Assembly (NCBI GenBank): GCA_030638765.1
Contig: DAOWDZ010000283.1
Coordinates: forward strand, 1-13,219
Length of the DNA: 13,219 bases
Direction: 5' to 3'
DNA from: Desulfocapsa sp.
Lineage (GTDB): Bacteria; Desulfobacterota; Desulfobulbia; Desulfobulbales; Desulfocapsaceae
A program made the translations under genes and the position numbers. Under the pieces are notes generated by a model that did no database searches, was not told where the DNA came from, and saw only the letters and a list, made by a program, of their open reading frames with translations. Positions within the stretch are counted from its first letter, which is position 1; each line of letters starts with the position of its first letter. Shown here one piece after another: positions 6,471 through 13,219 of this stretch.

Positions 6471-7199
6471 ATGGGTAAAATTCGTCTTGATGCACTGCTG
6501 GTTCAACGTAATTTGGCTTCTGACGTTCAACAAGCACAAAGACTTATAGGTGCCGGTGAAGTATTCGTTAATGAAACCTGTGCTGATAAATCTGGGAGTC
6601 TTTTTCCTAATACAACACTACCTTCTTTAAAGAAACGTTGCCCTTTTGTCTCACGAGGAGGCCATAAATTACAAGGAGGACTTGATACATTCTCGTTCAA
6701 TCCAACAGGTCTTACGTGTGTAGATATTGGAGCATCAAGTGGCGGTTTTACGGACTGTCTTCTTCAGAACGGTGCAAAAAAAGTATATGCAGTGGATGTT
6801 GCCTATGGGATGCTTGACTGGAAGCTTAGACAAGATGAACGTGTGGTGGTAATAGAACGTTTTAATGCCCGTAAAATAACTCAGGAACAAATTACTGACA
6901 CGATTGGCCTGGCAGTAATTGATGCAGCATTTATCTCACTCACTAAGTTAATTCCCCCTCTAATTCCACTGTTTGGCGACAAAACACAAATAATCTGCCT
7001 CATTAAGCCTCAATTTGAATTGCCACGAAATTTGATTCCAAAGGGTGGTGTGGTTATAAACAAAGAGCATCACCAACAGGCAATCGATAAAATATATGCT
7101 TTCGCCAAAACTGTTGGGCTCCAAGTATCGGGAATAACACCAAGTCCAATTCTTGGGCCAAAGGGAAACAGAGAATTTCTTTTGTATATCAATGATTGA
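6471..7199 (+). CDS. tlyA: TlyA-family rRNA 2'-O-methyltransferase (S4 domain plus FtsJ-like domain)
   Basis: The 242-residue length fits TlyA. Residues 3-55 are an S4 RNA-binding domain, followed by SRGGHKL (61-67), the linker typical of TlyA. The Rossmann methyltransferase domain has the SAM-binding motif DIGASSGGFTD (85-95), then D109, KPQFE (179-183) and KGNREF (231-236). In characterised relatives TlyA 2'-O-methylates rRNA cytidines; the old 'hemolysin' label is misleading. AGGGA at 6460-6464 lies six bases before the ATG. It follows cpoB by 30 bases with no visible terminator, so co-transcription with the tol genes is possible. It converges on the protease gene, with only ten bases between the two stop codons. 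The family call is firm; the exact rRNA target is not known. Confidence 0.9.
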   Translation: MGKIRLDALLVQRNLASDVQQAQRLIGAGEVFVNETCADKSGSLFPNTTLPSLKKRCPFVSRGGHKLQGGLDTFSFNPTGLTCVDIGASSGGFTDCLLQNGAKKVYAVDVAYGMLDWKLRQDERVVVIERFNARKITQEQITDTIGLAVIDAAFISLTKLIPPLIPLFGDKTQIICLIKPQFELPRNLIPKGGVVINKEHHQQAIDKIYAFAKTVGLQVSGITPSPILGPKGNREFLLYIND

Positions 7200-7209
7200 A
7201 ATAATACGG

Positions 7210-8631
7210 CTACATTTTCTTTTTTAAACGTTTGATTGTTTCCTTCATTTCTTTGATCTTAGCCTTAAGATCTACATCCAGACCAGGATCCTTTTCTGCC
7301 TTTTTAAAGTTGTGCATGGCAAGTTTCAAACGTCCTTCGTATAAATTATATTCACCTAAAAAAAACGAAGAATCACCATGCTGACCTTTAGCAGCCTTTA
7401 ATTTCCCTAATTCAAAGTATACTTTTGAATACTCGGGCATCTTCCCCTGAACTTCCTTAAAATACTTTTCTGCTTTATCAAAGTTTCCAAATTCGAACCA
7501 TACACGTGCCAGTTGAAAAGTTGCCCATAAATCATTATGATTAGAATCGTAGGCCTTACTTATTAATGCTAATGCACGATCTTTATTACCTGCCTCAAAC
7601 TCAACAAGGCCTAGATCAACTAAAAGAATGGATTCGTTAGGGTAAAAATCAATAACATCCTGGAGAAGTTTTTTACTTGATTTGTAATTATTCTCAATTC
7701 GATCAAGTTGTGATAAACCATAATTAAGCATAACCTTTTCACTTTTTGATGATGAAGAGGCAAGATTACTTAGAAAATAATTTCTCAAATTTTTCCCATC
7801 CTTTACAAGGGACATAATTCGATATTTCATCCTGAGAAATTCAAAGTCTTCTGTATCCTTAAAATTCTTCAATTCATCCTTTTCATATTCGATTAACGAC
7901 TGTACATAATCAAGTCGTTCATCAGGATATGGATGAGTCAAAAGATACTGAGGAACATTGTTTCCCATGGTGTAACGGTTTATACGACGCATTTCCTGAA
8001 GCATTTCCTTCTGGCCCTCAGGATGACGTCCCATTTCTTTCATCCAGCCATAAGCCAGTCGATCAGCTTCTTCTTCATGCTTCCTACTAAAGTGCAAGTT
8101 TGCAGCCTGTCCTGCTGCAAACGAACTTGTAAAAAGTGCCTGACTCAATGCGCCGACACCAAGTGCAAGACTGGCAACTGCTAAAAGTGTAGAAGCCACA
8201 CTGATCTTGGTACCCTGGTCTATGCCCTTTGCAATATGCCGAGCTACGACGTGCCCGATTTCATGAGCAAGTACTGAGACCAGTTCATTTTCATGATCCA
8301 TTTTTTCTATAAGACCTGTATAAAAAAAGATCAATCCTGAGGGAGCTGCAAAGGCGTTGAATTGAGGTGAGTTGATAATATTAAAATGATAATCAAAATA
8401 TTGGTACCCTGCCACTTCCAATACTTCACCACCTAATGCATTAATATATTGTGATATATCCGGATCATCCAGAAGCGGAAAGGCCAGTCGTATTTGATAG
8501 AGTAACTGTTCTCCGAGTTCTCTCTCTTCACCAACCGTGAATGCCATACTTTTAGTAATACAGGTACTTTGAAAAAAGATACCGACAAGACAAGCTATAA
8601 AAATTCTCTTGAAAGAATATTTTATATTCAT
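7210..8631 (-). CDS. BepA-like M48 family zinc metallopeptidase with C-terminal TPR domain
   Basis: In this 473-residue protein, residues 1-30 are a signal peptide with predicted cleavage after SMA, so it is periplasmic. The peptidase domain carries HEIGH at 123-127 (zinc ligands His123 and His127, catalytic Glu124). The third ligand is probably Glu186 in the SRKHEEEAD segment. THPYPDER (232-239) matches the conserved loop containing the regulatory histidine in BepA-type proteases. From about residue 250 the protein is helical and TPR-like, as in BepA/YfgC, an envelope quality-control protease working with LptD and BAM. It is the last gene of the ole operon: its ATG is six bases after the oleD stop, and AGGA (8642-8645) lies inside the end of oleD. 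The link between this protease and hydrocarbon synthesis is unexplained. LoiP-like proteases are an alternative, but those lack the TPR half. Confidence 0.87.
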   Translation of the reverse strand: MNIKYSFKRIFIACLVGIFFQSTCITKSMAFTVGEERELGEQLLYQIRLAFPLLDDPDISQYINALGGEVLEVAGYQYFDYHFNIINSPQFNAFAAPSGLIFFYTGLIEKMDHENELVSVLAHEIGHVVARHIAKGIDQGTKISVASTLLAVASLALGVGALSQALFTSSFAAGQAANLHFSRKHEEEADRLAYGWMKEMGRHPEGQKEMLQEMRRINRYTMGNNVPQYLLTHPYPDERLDYVQSLIEYEKDELKNFKDTEDFEFLRMKYRIMSLVKDGKNLRNYFLSNLASSSSKSEKVMLNYGLSQLDRIENNYKSSKKLLQDVIDFYPNESILLVDLGLVEFEAGNKDRALALISKAYDSNHNDLWATFQLARVWFEFGNFDKAEKYFKEVQGKMPEYSKVYFELGKLKAAKGQHGDSSFFLGEYNLYEGRLKLAMHNFKKAEKDPGLDVDLKAKIKEMKETIKRLKKKM

Positions 8632-8637
8632 AGTTAA

Positions 8638-9642
8638 TTAATCCTTTTGAGCTTTATACCACTTGAACAATCGTTTCATGCCTTCTTCTGTGCTGACACG
8701 AGGGGTATAACCAAGGTCATCTTTAGCTTTAGTAATAGAGAAATGATGAGATTTCGCTAGCTGTTCTGCAAGAAATCGAGTCATTCTTGGCTCCTTATTG
8801 GGAGCAAATAGAGAGTGCAGGATTTCGAGGAGGCCACCAGCATAATATGCAGTGACAAATGGTATGCGTGATTCAATTGTATCTACATCCATGTGAGAGA
8901 ATAATTCATTAATCCAATTCCATAAATTAACAGGTTCTCCCTGACTTATAAAATAGACTTGACCTGCTGCAGTTTTTATTGTCTCTAAATTTATCGCTGC
9001 AAGAATATGTGCTTCCGCAACATTCTCAACATAACTGATATCAACAAGGTTACTGCAATTTCCAACTTTTTTTAATTGTTTGTTTCTACCGCGTTCAAGT
9101 AATCGTGGTATGAGATGTGGATCACCTGGCCCCCAAACTAAATGTGGCCGAATGGCGCATGTAATAAGGGAATCATTTCCAACATTATTTTCAAGGACAA
9201 GCTTTTCTGCCATTACCTTACTTTTTGCATAATGACAGAGAAACTTTTTGGCATATGGTAATTTCTCGTCACCATTGATAATATTATCGCCGTTAAAAAC
9301 CACGCTGGGAGTAGATGTATATATAAGACGAGATACTTTATTGGTATTGCAGGCAGCTAATACATTTTCTGTCCCAACCACATTGATTTGATAATATTCT
9401 TCCCAATTACCCCAGATACCAGCCAGTGCCGCAACATGAAAAACAGTATCGACATTTTCAAAACTCCTTAGCATAAAGGAGGCGTCACAGATGTCTCCTT
9501 TGAGACAGGTTGCACCGAGAGCCTCAATATCAGGATAATGATTCCGACCAAGAACCAATGTCTCAACATTACGCGAAAGAAGCTGCTGTACAATATAACT
9601 CCCTACAAACCCACCTCCACCTGTCACTAATGCTCTTTTCAC
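8638..9642 (-). CDS. oleD: OleD-like 2-alkyl-3-oxoalkanoate reductase (extended SDR)
   Basis: This 334-residue extended short-chain dehydrogenase belongs to the 3-beta-HSD/NSDHL group. TGGGGFVG (7-14) binds NADPH. FHVAALAGIWG (68-78) is a typical family segment, and Tyr138/Lys142 in YAKSK with Ser110 form the catalytic set. In known ole pathways OleD reduces the 2-alkyl-3-ketoacid made by OleA to the 2-alkyl-3-hydroxyacid. The start is GTG, overlapping the oleC stop by four bases (GTGA, 9639-9642), with GAGG seven bases upstream. Alone it could be called a generic NAD-dependent epimerase or 3-beta-HSD; the adjacent oleC and oleB make OleD the best call. Confidence 0.87.
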   Translation of the reverse strand: MKRALVTGGGGFVGSYIVQQLLSRNVETLVLGRNHYPDIEALGATCLKGDICDASFMLRSFENVDTVFHVAALAGIWGNWEEYYQINVVGTENVLAACNTNKVSRLIYTSTPSVVFNGDNIINGDEKLPYAKKFLCHYAKSKVMAEKLVLENNVGNDSLITCAIRPHLVWGPGDPHLIPRLLERGRNKQLKKVGNCSNLVDISYVENVAEAHILAAINLETIKTAAGQVYFISQGEPVNLWNWINELFSHMDVDTIESRIPFVTAYYAGGLLEILHSLFAPNKEPRMTRFLAEQLAKSHHFSITKAKDDLGYTPRVSTEEGMKRLFKWYKAQKD

Positions 9643-11267
9643 ACCATCGCCTCAAGCTTTGTTGTGGCCCATGTACTAAGTTTTTCACGAAATATCTTCG
9701 CATTATGTCGAATATCAACGGGAAAATCCGGGTGGATCAGATAGTGTTCGATTGGAATTGTTAAAATATTTTGTTTTCCTAATTCACGGAGTTCAGCAAT
9801 CAGTTGTTCTGGTTGAACTATGGATTGTTTTTCAAGTTCAACAATAATAACCGGAATATTGCCATTAGTTGAGTCAGTTACGCCAACAAGAGCAGAACGA
9901 AATACATCCGGATGGTTATTGTAAATTGCTTCACAGGGGATAGTGAAAAAAGTCTCATTTTTCCCAATCACACGATGAGCACGTCTTCCACAAAACCAGA
10001 GCCTGTTCTCTTCATCAAGATAGCCGACGTCTCCCATCCTATGCCAGAAAGTGTCTTTGTCTTGTATTTTAGAGAGCTTGTTTTCAGATACATTATTTTC
10101 ATAGGCACGAGTTACAACGTCACCTCGAACAATAATCTCACCTATTTCCCCCACCGGAAGGATGGTATTTGAATCCAGTACTGGAACAATCGTATCTGAA
10201 ATTGGAATGATCTTAATTTCAATGCCAGGCAAGGAGCGCCCAACACAAGTCCCCTTCCCTTCTTTGGTAAGTGGCCATGTCTTAGTAGCAATTTCTCTCC
10301 CTTCAATTGATACAATAGGCAAACTCTCTGTTGCTCCATATGGTGTATGAATGTTGGCGTTATCAGGTAAAACTGTTTGCAATCTGGACACAAGATCACC
10401 TGAGACAGGTGCTCCTGCCATCAAAACTTTATTTAAGGTTTTCATGCGCTGATCATTTTTTTCGCAGTATCTGGAGATAACATTCCAGATAGCAGGGGAT
10501 CCAAACGAATATGTTACCCCGTACCTTGCAATCGATGACACGTATTTCTCAGCATCAACTTTTGCAGGTTTTGTTGCATCCATATCTGGAATAACAGCAG
10601 TCGCCCCGAGGGCTGTTGAAAACAGGGCAAAAAGAGGAAAGGCTGGTTGATCGACCTGCCCTGGGCCAATACCATAATAATCACGGATTAAACGTAGTTG
10701 AGCATGGAAAACAGAATGCTCATAGCGCACCCCTTTCGGTGGCCCAGTTGAACCTGTTGTGAAAATTATAGCAGCGAGATCGTCGGCATATGCTTCATAG
10801 ACTGTGAAAGAGCCATGATCATCTTTGGCTACTTTTGATATATCCTGGCCAAAAATTCCAAATGAATTGCCACAGCATAGACTTTTTTTAATGGAGAGAA
10901 ATCGTTTTCGAAATACTATTTTAAATAGATGAGCTTTAGGGATACCTATAAATGCAATTGGTTGGACACCTTCAATACACCTGAGAAGATTTTTATACCC
11001 CATGCCGGGATCGATAAGAATGACAGGTGCTCCCACCTTAAAGAGAGCAAAGGTGAGGCAGATAAAGTCAATAGATGGCTTCACCATGAGCATAACACGT
11101 TGCCCAGGCTCTATTCCTTTGTTTTGGAGAATATGACCGTAGGCATTTGAACGTCTATCAAGCTCTGCAAAGGAAATTTCATTTTCAGTGGCTGCTTCAA
11201 TCAGTGCTACTGAATCTCCCAGGGTTTTTGAAATTTCTGAAAGTGAATGGGCTATATTAAGGCTCAC
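9639..11267 (-). CDS. oleC: OleC-like beta-lactone synthetase (AMP-binding ANL superfamily)
   Basis: This 542-residue ANL-superfamily enzyme has FTTGSTGPPKG at 169-179 (ATP phosphate loop) and YGATE at 310-314. MGDVGYLDEENRLWFCGR at 411-428 holds the adenylate-binding Asp and the hinge region. Lys524 in the RHNAKIFREKL tail corresponds to the catalytic lysine. No carrier protein is fused. OleC-type enzymes adenylate 2-alkyl-3-hydroxyacids and cyclise them to beta-lactones rather than making CoA thioesters. Older annotation would be 'fatty-acid-CoA ligase' or 'peptide synthase'. The start is GTG with GGGAG (reverse strand of 11274-11278) six bases before it. It overlaps the oleB stop by four bases and the oleD start by four bases, which indicates tight translational coupling. 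Confidence 0.88.
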   Translation of the reverse strand: MSLNIAHSLSEISKTLGDSVALIEAATENEISFAELDRRSNAYGHILQNKGIEPGQRVMLMVKPSIDFICLTFALFKVGAPVILIDPGMGYKNLLRCIEGVQPIAFIGIPKAHLFKIVFRKRFLSIKKSLCCGNSFGIFGQDISKVAKDDHGSFTVYEAYADDLAAIIFTTGSTGPPKGVRYEHSVFHAQLRLIRDYYGIGPGQVDQPAFPLFALFSTALGATAVIPDMDATKPAKVDAEKYVSSIARYGVTYSFGSPAIWNVISRYCEKNDQRMKTLNKVLMAGAPVSGDLVSRLQTVLPDNANIHTPYGATESLPIVSIEGREIATKTWPLTKEGKGTCVGRSLPGIEIKIIPISDTIVPVLDSNTILPVGEIGEIIVRGDVVTRAYENNVSENKLSKIQDKDTFWHRMGDVGYLDEENRLWFCGRRAHRVIGKNETFFTIPCEAIYNNHPDVFRSALVGVTDSTNGNIPVIIVELEKQSIVQPEQLIAELRELGKQNILTIPIEHYLIHPDFPVDIRHNAKIFREKLSTWATTKLEAMV

Positions 11268-12124
11268 TCATTACTCCCAAAAAAGTTAACAGCGAGTGGA
11301 CCAATCTCATCAAATGAATCTTCTAAGATATAATGGCCACTCTCCTGAAAATAGTGGGCGTCAGCATTTGGGAAACGGGTACACCACTCGTCATAAAATG
11401 CTTTATTAAAACAAAAGTCCTTGCCTCCCCAGCAGATCAACATTGGGATATTTAAGTTTTGAAGTTTATCAAGACCCTCTTCTACGGATTTTAATGTATT
11501 GTAGGATTGATGTTCTTGCGTAAGAGGAATATCTCTAACAAAGGCAGAAACTGCAACACGATTATTCCACGAATCATAGGGTGCAAGATATGCCCTTGCT
11601 GTCTCTTTATCCATTTTTCGAGTTACAGCCATGGATATGGCAGGTCCTGCAAAACCATTTAGACCACGCACCAAAGGCTCTCCAATTAGAGGCCAGCGGC
11701 AGACACTTATGCGTAAGGGGATACGCTGGGACCGGAATGCGGCGGTATTCAGCACCATGGCTTTTTGGAGTTTATCGGGATTTTTAGCGGCAACTCCCAT
11801 ACCGATGGCACCACCCCAGTCATGAACAACCAAAGAATATTCCTGAACACCAAGATGCAAAATCAGTAAGTCAAGATTATCAATATGATTCTGCAGGCAA
11901 TAATTATAATCCTGAGGTTTATCTGAAAGTCCACAACCCATATGATCAATCGCTATAACACGATGATCCTTGGAAAGAAGACTTATAAGGCGACGATAAT
12001 AAAAGGACCATGTGGGGTTGCCATGAACCATGACGATAAGATCACCCCTCCCTTCATCAACATAGTGAATTTGATGTTTGCCAATGGTAAAATAATGCGA
12101 TTGAAACGGATAGTCTGGATACAC
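11264..12124 (-). CDS. oleB: OleB-like beta-lactone decarboxylase (alpha/beta hydrolase)
   Basis: This 286-residue alpha/beta hydrolase is related to haloalkane dehalogenases. HGNPTWSFYYR (34-44) carries the oxyanion-hole region. Asp102 in HDWGG is the nucleophile, His264 in SGHYILED the catalytic base, and Asp236 in GGKDFCF the likely acid. OleB enzymes decarboxylate cis-beta-lactones to the final cis-olefin; they are often mis-annotated as haloalkane dehalogenases. It is the first gene of the leftward operon. The start is GTG 12124; the same frame meets a stop eight codons upstream with no other usual start codon in between. No clear Shine-Dalgarno is visible. The OleB call rests on the adjoining oleC and oleD; without them a dehalogenase or epoxide-hydrolase-type function could not be excluded. 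Confidence 0.85.
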   Translation of the reverse strand: MYPDYPFQSHYFTIGKHQIHYVDEGRGDLIVMVHGNPTWSFYYRRLISLLSKDHRVIAIDHMGCGLSDKPQDYNYCLQNHIDNLDLLILHLGVQEYSLVVHDWGGAIGMGVAAKNPDKLQKAMVLNTAAFRSQRIPLRISVCRWPLIGEPLVRGLNGFAGPAISMAVTRKMDKETARAYLAPYDSWNNRVAVSAFVRDIPLTQEHQSYNTLKSVEEGLDKLQNLNIPMLICWGGKDFCFNKAFYDEWCTRFPNADAHYFQESGHYILEDSFDEIGPLAVNFFGSNE

Positions 12125-12161
12125 GATATTTTCTGTTGTGTGAAATTATGAGAGTTGCTGG

Positions 12162-12190
12162 AATTTAGGCTTACAAAGGGGTTGTGTCAA
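12162..12190 (-). promoter_or_regulatory. Sigma70-type promoter candidate for the ole operon
   Basis: On the reverse strand a perfect TTGACA (12190-12185) is followed after 17 bases by TAAATT (12167-12162), matching four of six consensus bases. Initiation near 12155 gives a leader of about 30 bases before the oleB GTG. The weak -10 and the small GTTG/CAAC inverted repeat over the -35 leave room for regulation. Confidence 0.4.
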
Positions 12191-12223
12191 CTGTTTTCAA
12201 TAAAAACTACACCCTCTATTTCC

Positions 12224-12251
12224 TTGCTCAGTAAATGATTTATTGTATAAT
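12224..12251 (+). promoter_or_regulatory. Promoter candidate for the ABC transporter ATPase gene
   Basis: A perfect TATAAT (12246-12251) is preceded by TTGCTC (12224-12229) at a 16-base spacing; only the TTG of the -35 fits. Initiation near 12258 would give a leader of about 42 bases before ATG 12300. Confidence 0.4.
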
Positions 12252-12299
12252 ACCATAATCACTCATATCACACTATTCTGTAATCCGGATTTATTTTCT

Positions 12300-13219
12300 A
12301 TGCTTCTTGATATAAACAAACTGAACTTGACTTTCCGCATGGATACCGGAGCTAAGCTTCCAGAAGAAAAGCAGGCTCTTTTTGATGTTTCTCTCACGGT
12401 TGACAACAGAGAAACTGTTGCCCTTGTAGGTGAATCAGGATCAGGAAAGTCGGTTACTGCTCTTTCCATTCTTAGACTGCTTGAAGATTCGTCGAATATA
12501 CATACGACTGGTTCTATCCTTTTTGAAGGCAATGATATTTACCAGATGAACAGAAAACAGATCAGAGCTGTTCGTGGAAATCGAATTGCCATGATTTTCC
12601 AGGAACCAATGACATCGTTGAATCCTGTCTACAGCATTGGTAACCAACTCATTGAGCCACTCCTTCTCCATCAAAACCTTACAAAAAGACAGGCGCACCG
12701 AGAAGCTATCCGACTTCTGGAGCGAACTGGTATTGATGAAGCCACTGTGCGCATGAAAGTCTACCCTCACCAGCTTTCCGGTGGACAACGCCAAAGAGTT
12801 ATGATCGCCATGGCTCTTGCCTGTAAGCCATCGCTACTCATTGCCGACGAGCCAACCACGGCACTCGACGTCACGATACAGGTACAAATACTCAATCTTA
12901 TCCGAGACTTACAGGATGAACTTGGAATGGCACTCCTACTGATCACCCATGACCTTACCATGGTGAAAAGAATTGCTGATACTGTTCATATTATGAAAGA
13001 TGGCAGAATTGTTGAATGTGGAAAGACAGAATCCGTTTTTAATGATCCTCAACTAAATTATACAAACCAATTAATCAATTCGGTCCCGAGCATTCATCAC
13101 AGACCTAAAAAAAGCGCTGAAAAACTTCTTGAACTCTCAAAGCTAAGCTGTACTTTCCGGCTCAAAAAGAGCTGGAAGAAATTCTTTAACAAGGAGGACA
13201 AAAAAAACATCATCCAGGC
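12300..13219 (+). CDS. Peptide/nickel-type ABC transporter ATPase, probably fused two-domain form (3' end outside window)
   Basis: An open frame from ATG 12300 runs 306 codons to the window edge without a stop. The first ATPase domain is complete: Walker A GESGSGKS (44-51), Q-loop Gln101 in [10 protein letters not shown] (100-109), signature LSGGQRQR (159-166), Walker B LLIADEP (179-185) and the switch His217. It belongs to the OppD/DppD group, which powers import of peptides, nickel or related solutes at the inner membrane. After residue 270 the sequence restarts with [20 protein letters not shown], which looks like the first strand of a second ATPase domain. A fused YejF/GsiA-like protein is therefore likely, not a single-domain OppD. 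Only a weak GGA (12287-12289) lies before the ATG. The permease and binding-protein genes, if linked, are beyond the window, so the substrate is unknown. Confidence 0.85.
   Translation, partial: MLLDINKLNLTFRMDTGAKLPEEKQALFDVSLTVDNRETVALVGESGSGKSVTALSILRLLEDSSNIHTTGSILFEGNDIYQMNRKQIRAVRGNRIAMIFQEPMTSLNPVYSIGNQLIEPLLLHQNLTKRQAHREAIRLLERTGIDEATVRMKVYPHQLSGGQRQRVMIAMALACKPSLLIADEPTTALDVTIQVQILNLIRDLQDELGMALLLITHDLTMVKRIADTVHIMKDGRIVECGKTESVFNDPQLNYTNQLINSVPSIHHRPKKSAEKLLELSKLSCTFRLKKSWKKFFNKEDKKNIIQ

Larger units (their letters stand above)
12125..12299. other. Divergent intergenic region between the ole operon and the ABC transporter gene
   Basis: These 175 bases separate the leftward oleB from the rightward ATPase gene and hold promoter candidates for both. 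A short inverted repeat, GTTG-TGT-CAAC (12181-12191), overlaps the ole -35 box. No terminator, RNA gene or repeat is evident, and no oleA is present here. Confidence 0.6.

Noticed and set aside
7200..7209. Bidirectional terminator between the convergent tlyA and M48 genes
   Set aside because: The ten-base gap and its flanks contain no stable inverted repeat.
11264..12124. Haloalkane dehalogenase
   Set aside because: The fold and HDWGG nucleophile motif fit, but tight coupling to oleC and oleD makes the beta-lactone decarboxylase OleB the better call.
12263..12961. Several reverse-strand open frames opposite the ABC ATPase
   Set aside because: The forward frame carries every ABC motif in order; the reverse frames have no family features.
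1..13219. CRISPR arrays, tRNA or rRNA genes, insertion sequences, attachment sites
   Set aside because: No regularly spaced repeats, cloverleaf-like segments, transposase motifs or flanking target duplications were seen on reading both strands.

Overview
This AT-rich window (GC roughly 40% by eye) comes from a Gram-negative bacterium. It carries an outer-membrane Tol system and a BepA-like M48 periplasmic protease. A long-chain hydrocarbon (ole) locus and a cluster mixing fatty-acid-synthase-type genes with a phytoene-desaturase-like enzyme suggest a Desulfobacterota-type (former deltaproteobacterial) or similar lineage. That placement is inference from gene content only. TGA is the normal stop for several genes, so the standard bacterial code applies.

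Bases 1-1896 (+) hold the 3' end of a tightly overlapping biosynthetic operon. It contains a CrtI-like FAD oxidoreductase (5' end outside the window), a FabG-type ketoacyl-ACP reductase, a FabZ-type dehydratase and a small zinc-ribbon reading frame interrupted by one in-frame TGA. Reductase, dehydratase and a desaturase/isomerase-like flavoenzyme together suggest synthesis of an unusual acyl or polyene chain. The product cannot be named from here.

Bases 1893-6440 (+) hold the Tol envelope system: tolQ, tolR, tolA, tolB and a cpoB/ybgF-like gene. There is a good promoter candidate before tolQ and another before tolB. The usual pal gene is absent between tolB and cpoB. A TlyA-family rRNA methyltransferase gene (6471-7199) follows on the same strand.

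Bases 7210-12124 (-) form a tight operon read leftwards: oleB, oleC, oleD, then a BepA-like M48 metallopeptidase with C-terminal TPRs. OleB, OleC and OleD are the tailoring enzymes of head-to-head olefin biosynthesis: 2-alkyl-3-ketoacid reduction, beta-lactone formation and beta-lactone decarboxylation. The condensing enzyme OleA is not in the window. All three ole genes start with GTG and are joined by 4-base GTGA overlaps.

Bases 12125-12299 are a divergent promoter region. From 12300 (+) runs a peptide-type ABC transporter ATPase, probably a fused two-ATPase YejF/GsiA-like protein, cut by the window end.

No tRNA, rRNA, insertion sequence, CRISPR array or convincing rho-independent terminator was seen. 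The points most worth a second look are the TGA-interrupted zinc-ribbon gene with a possible SECIS-like hairpin, the missing pal, the oleA-less ole operon with its linked protease, and a perfect palindrome just upstream of the tolQ promoter.
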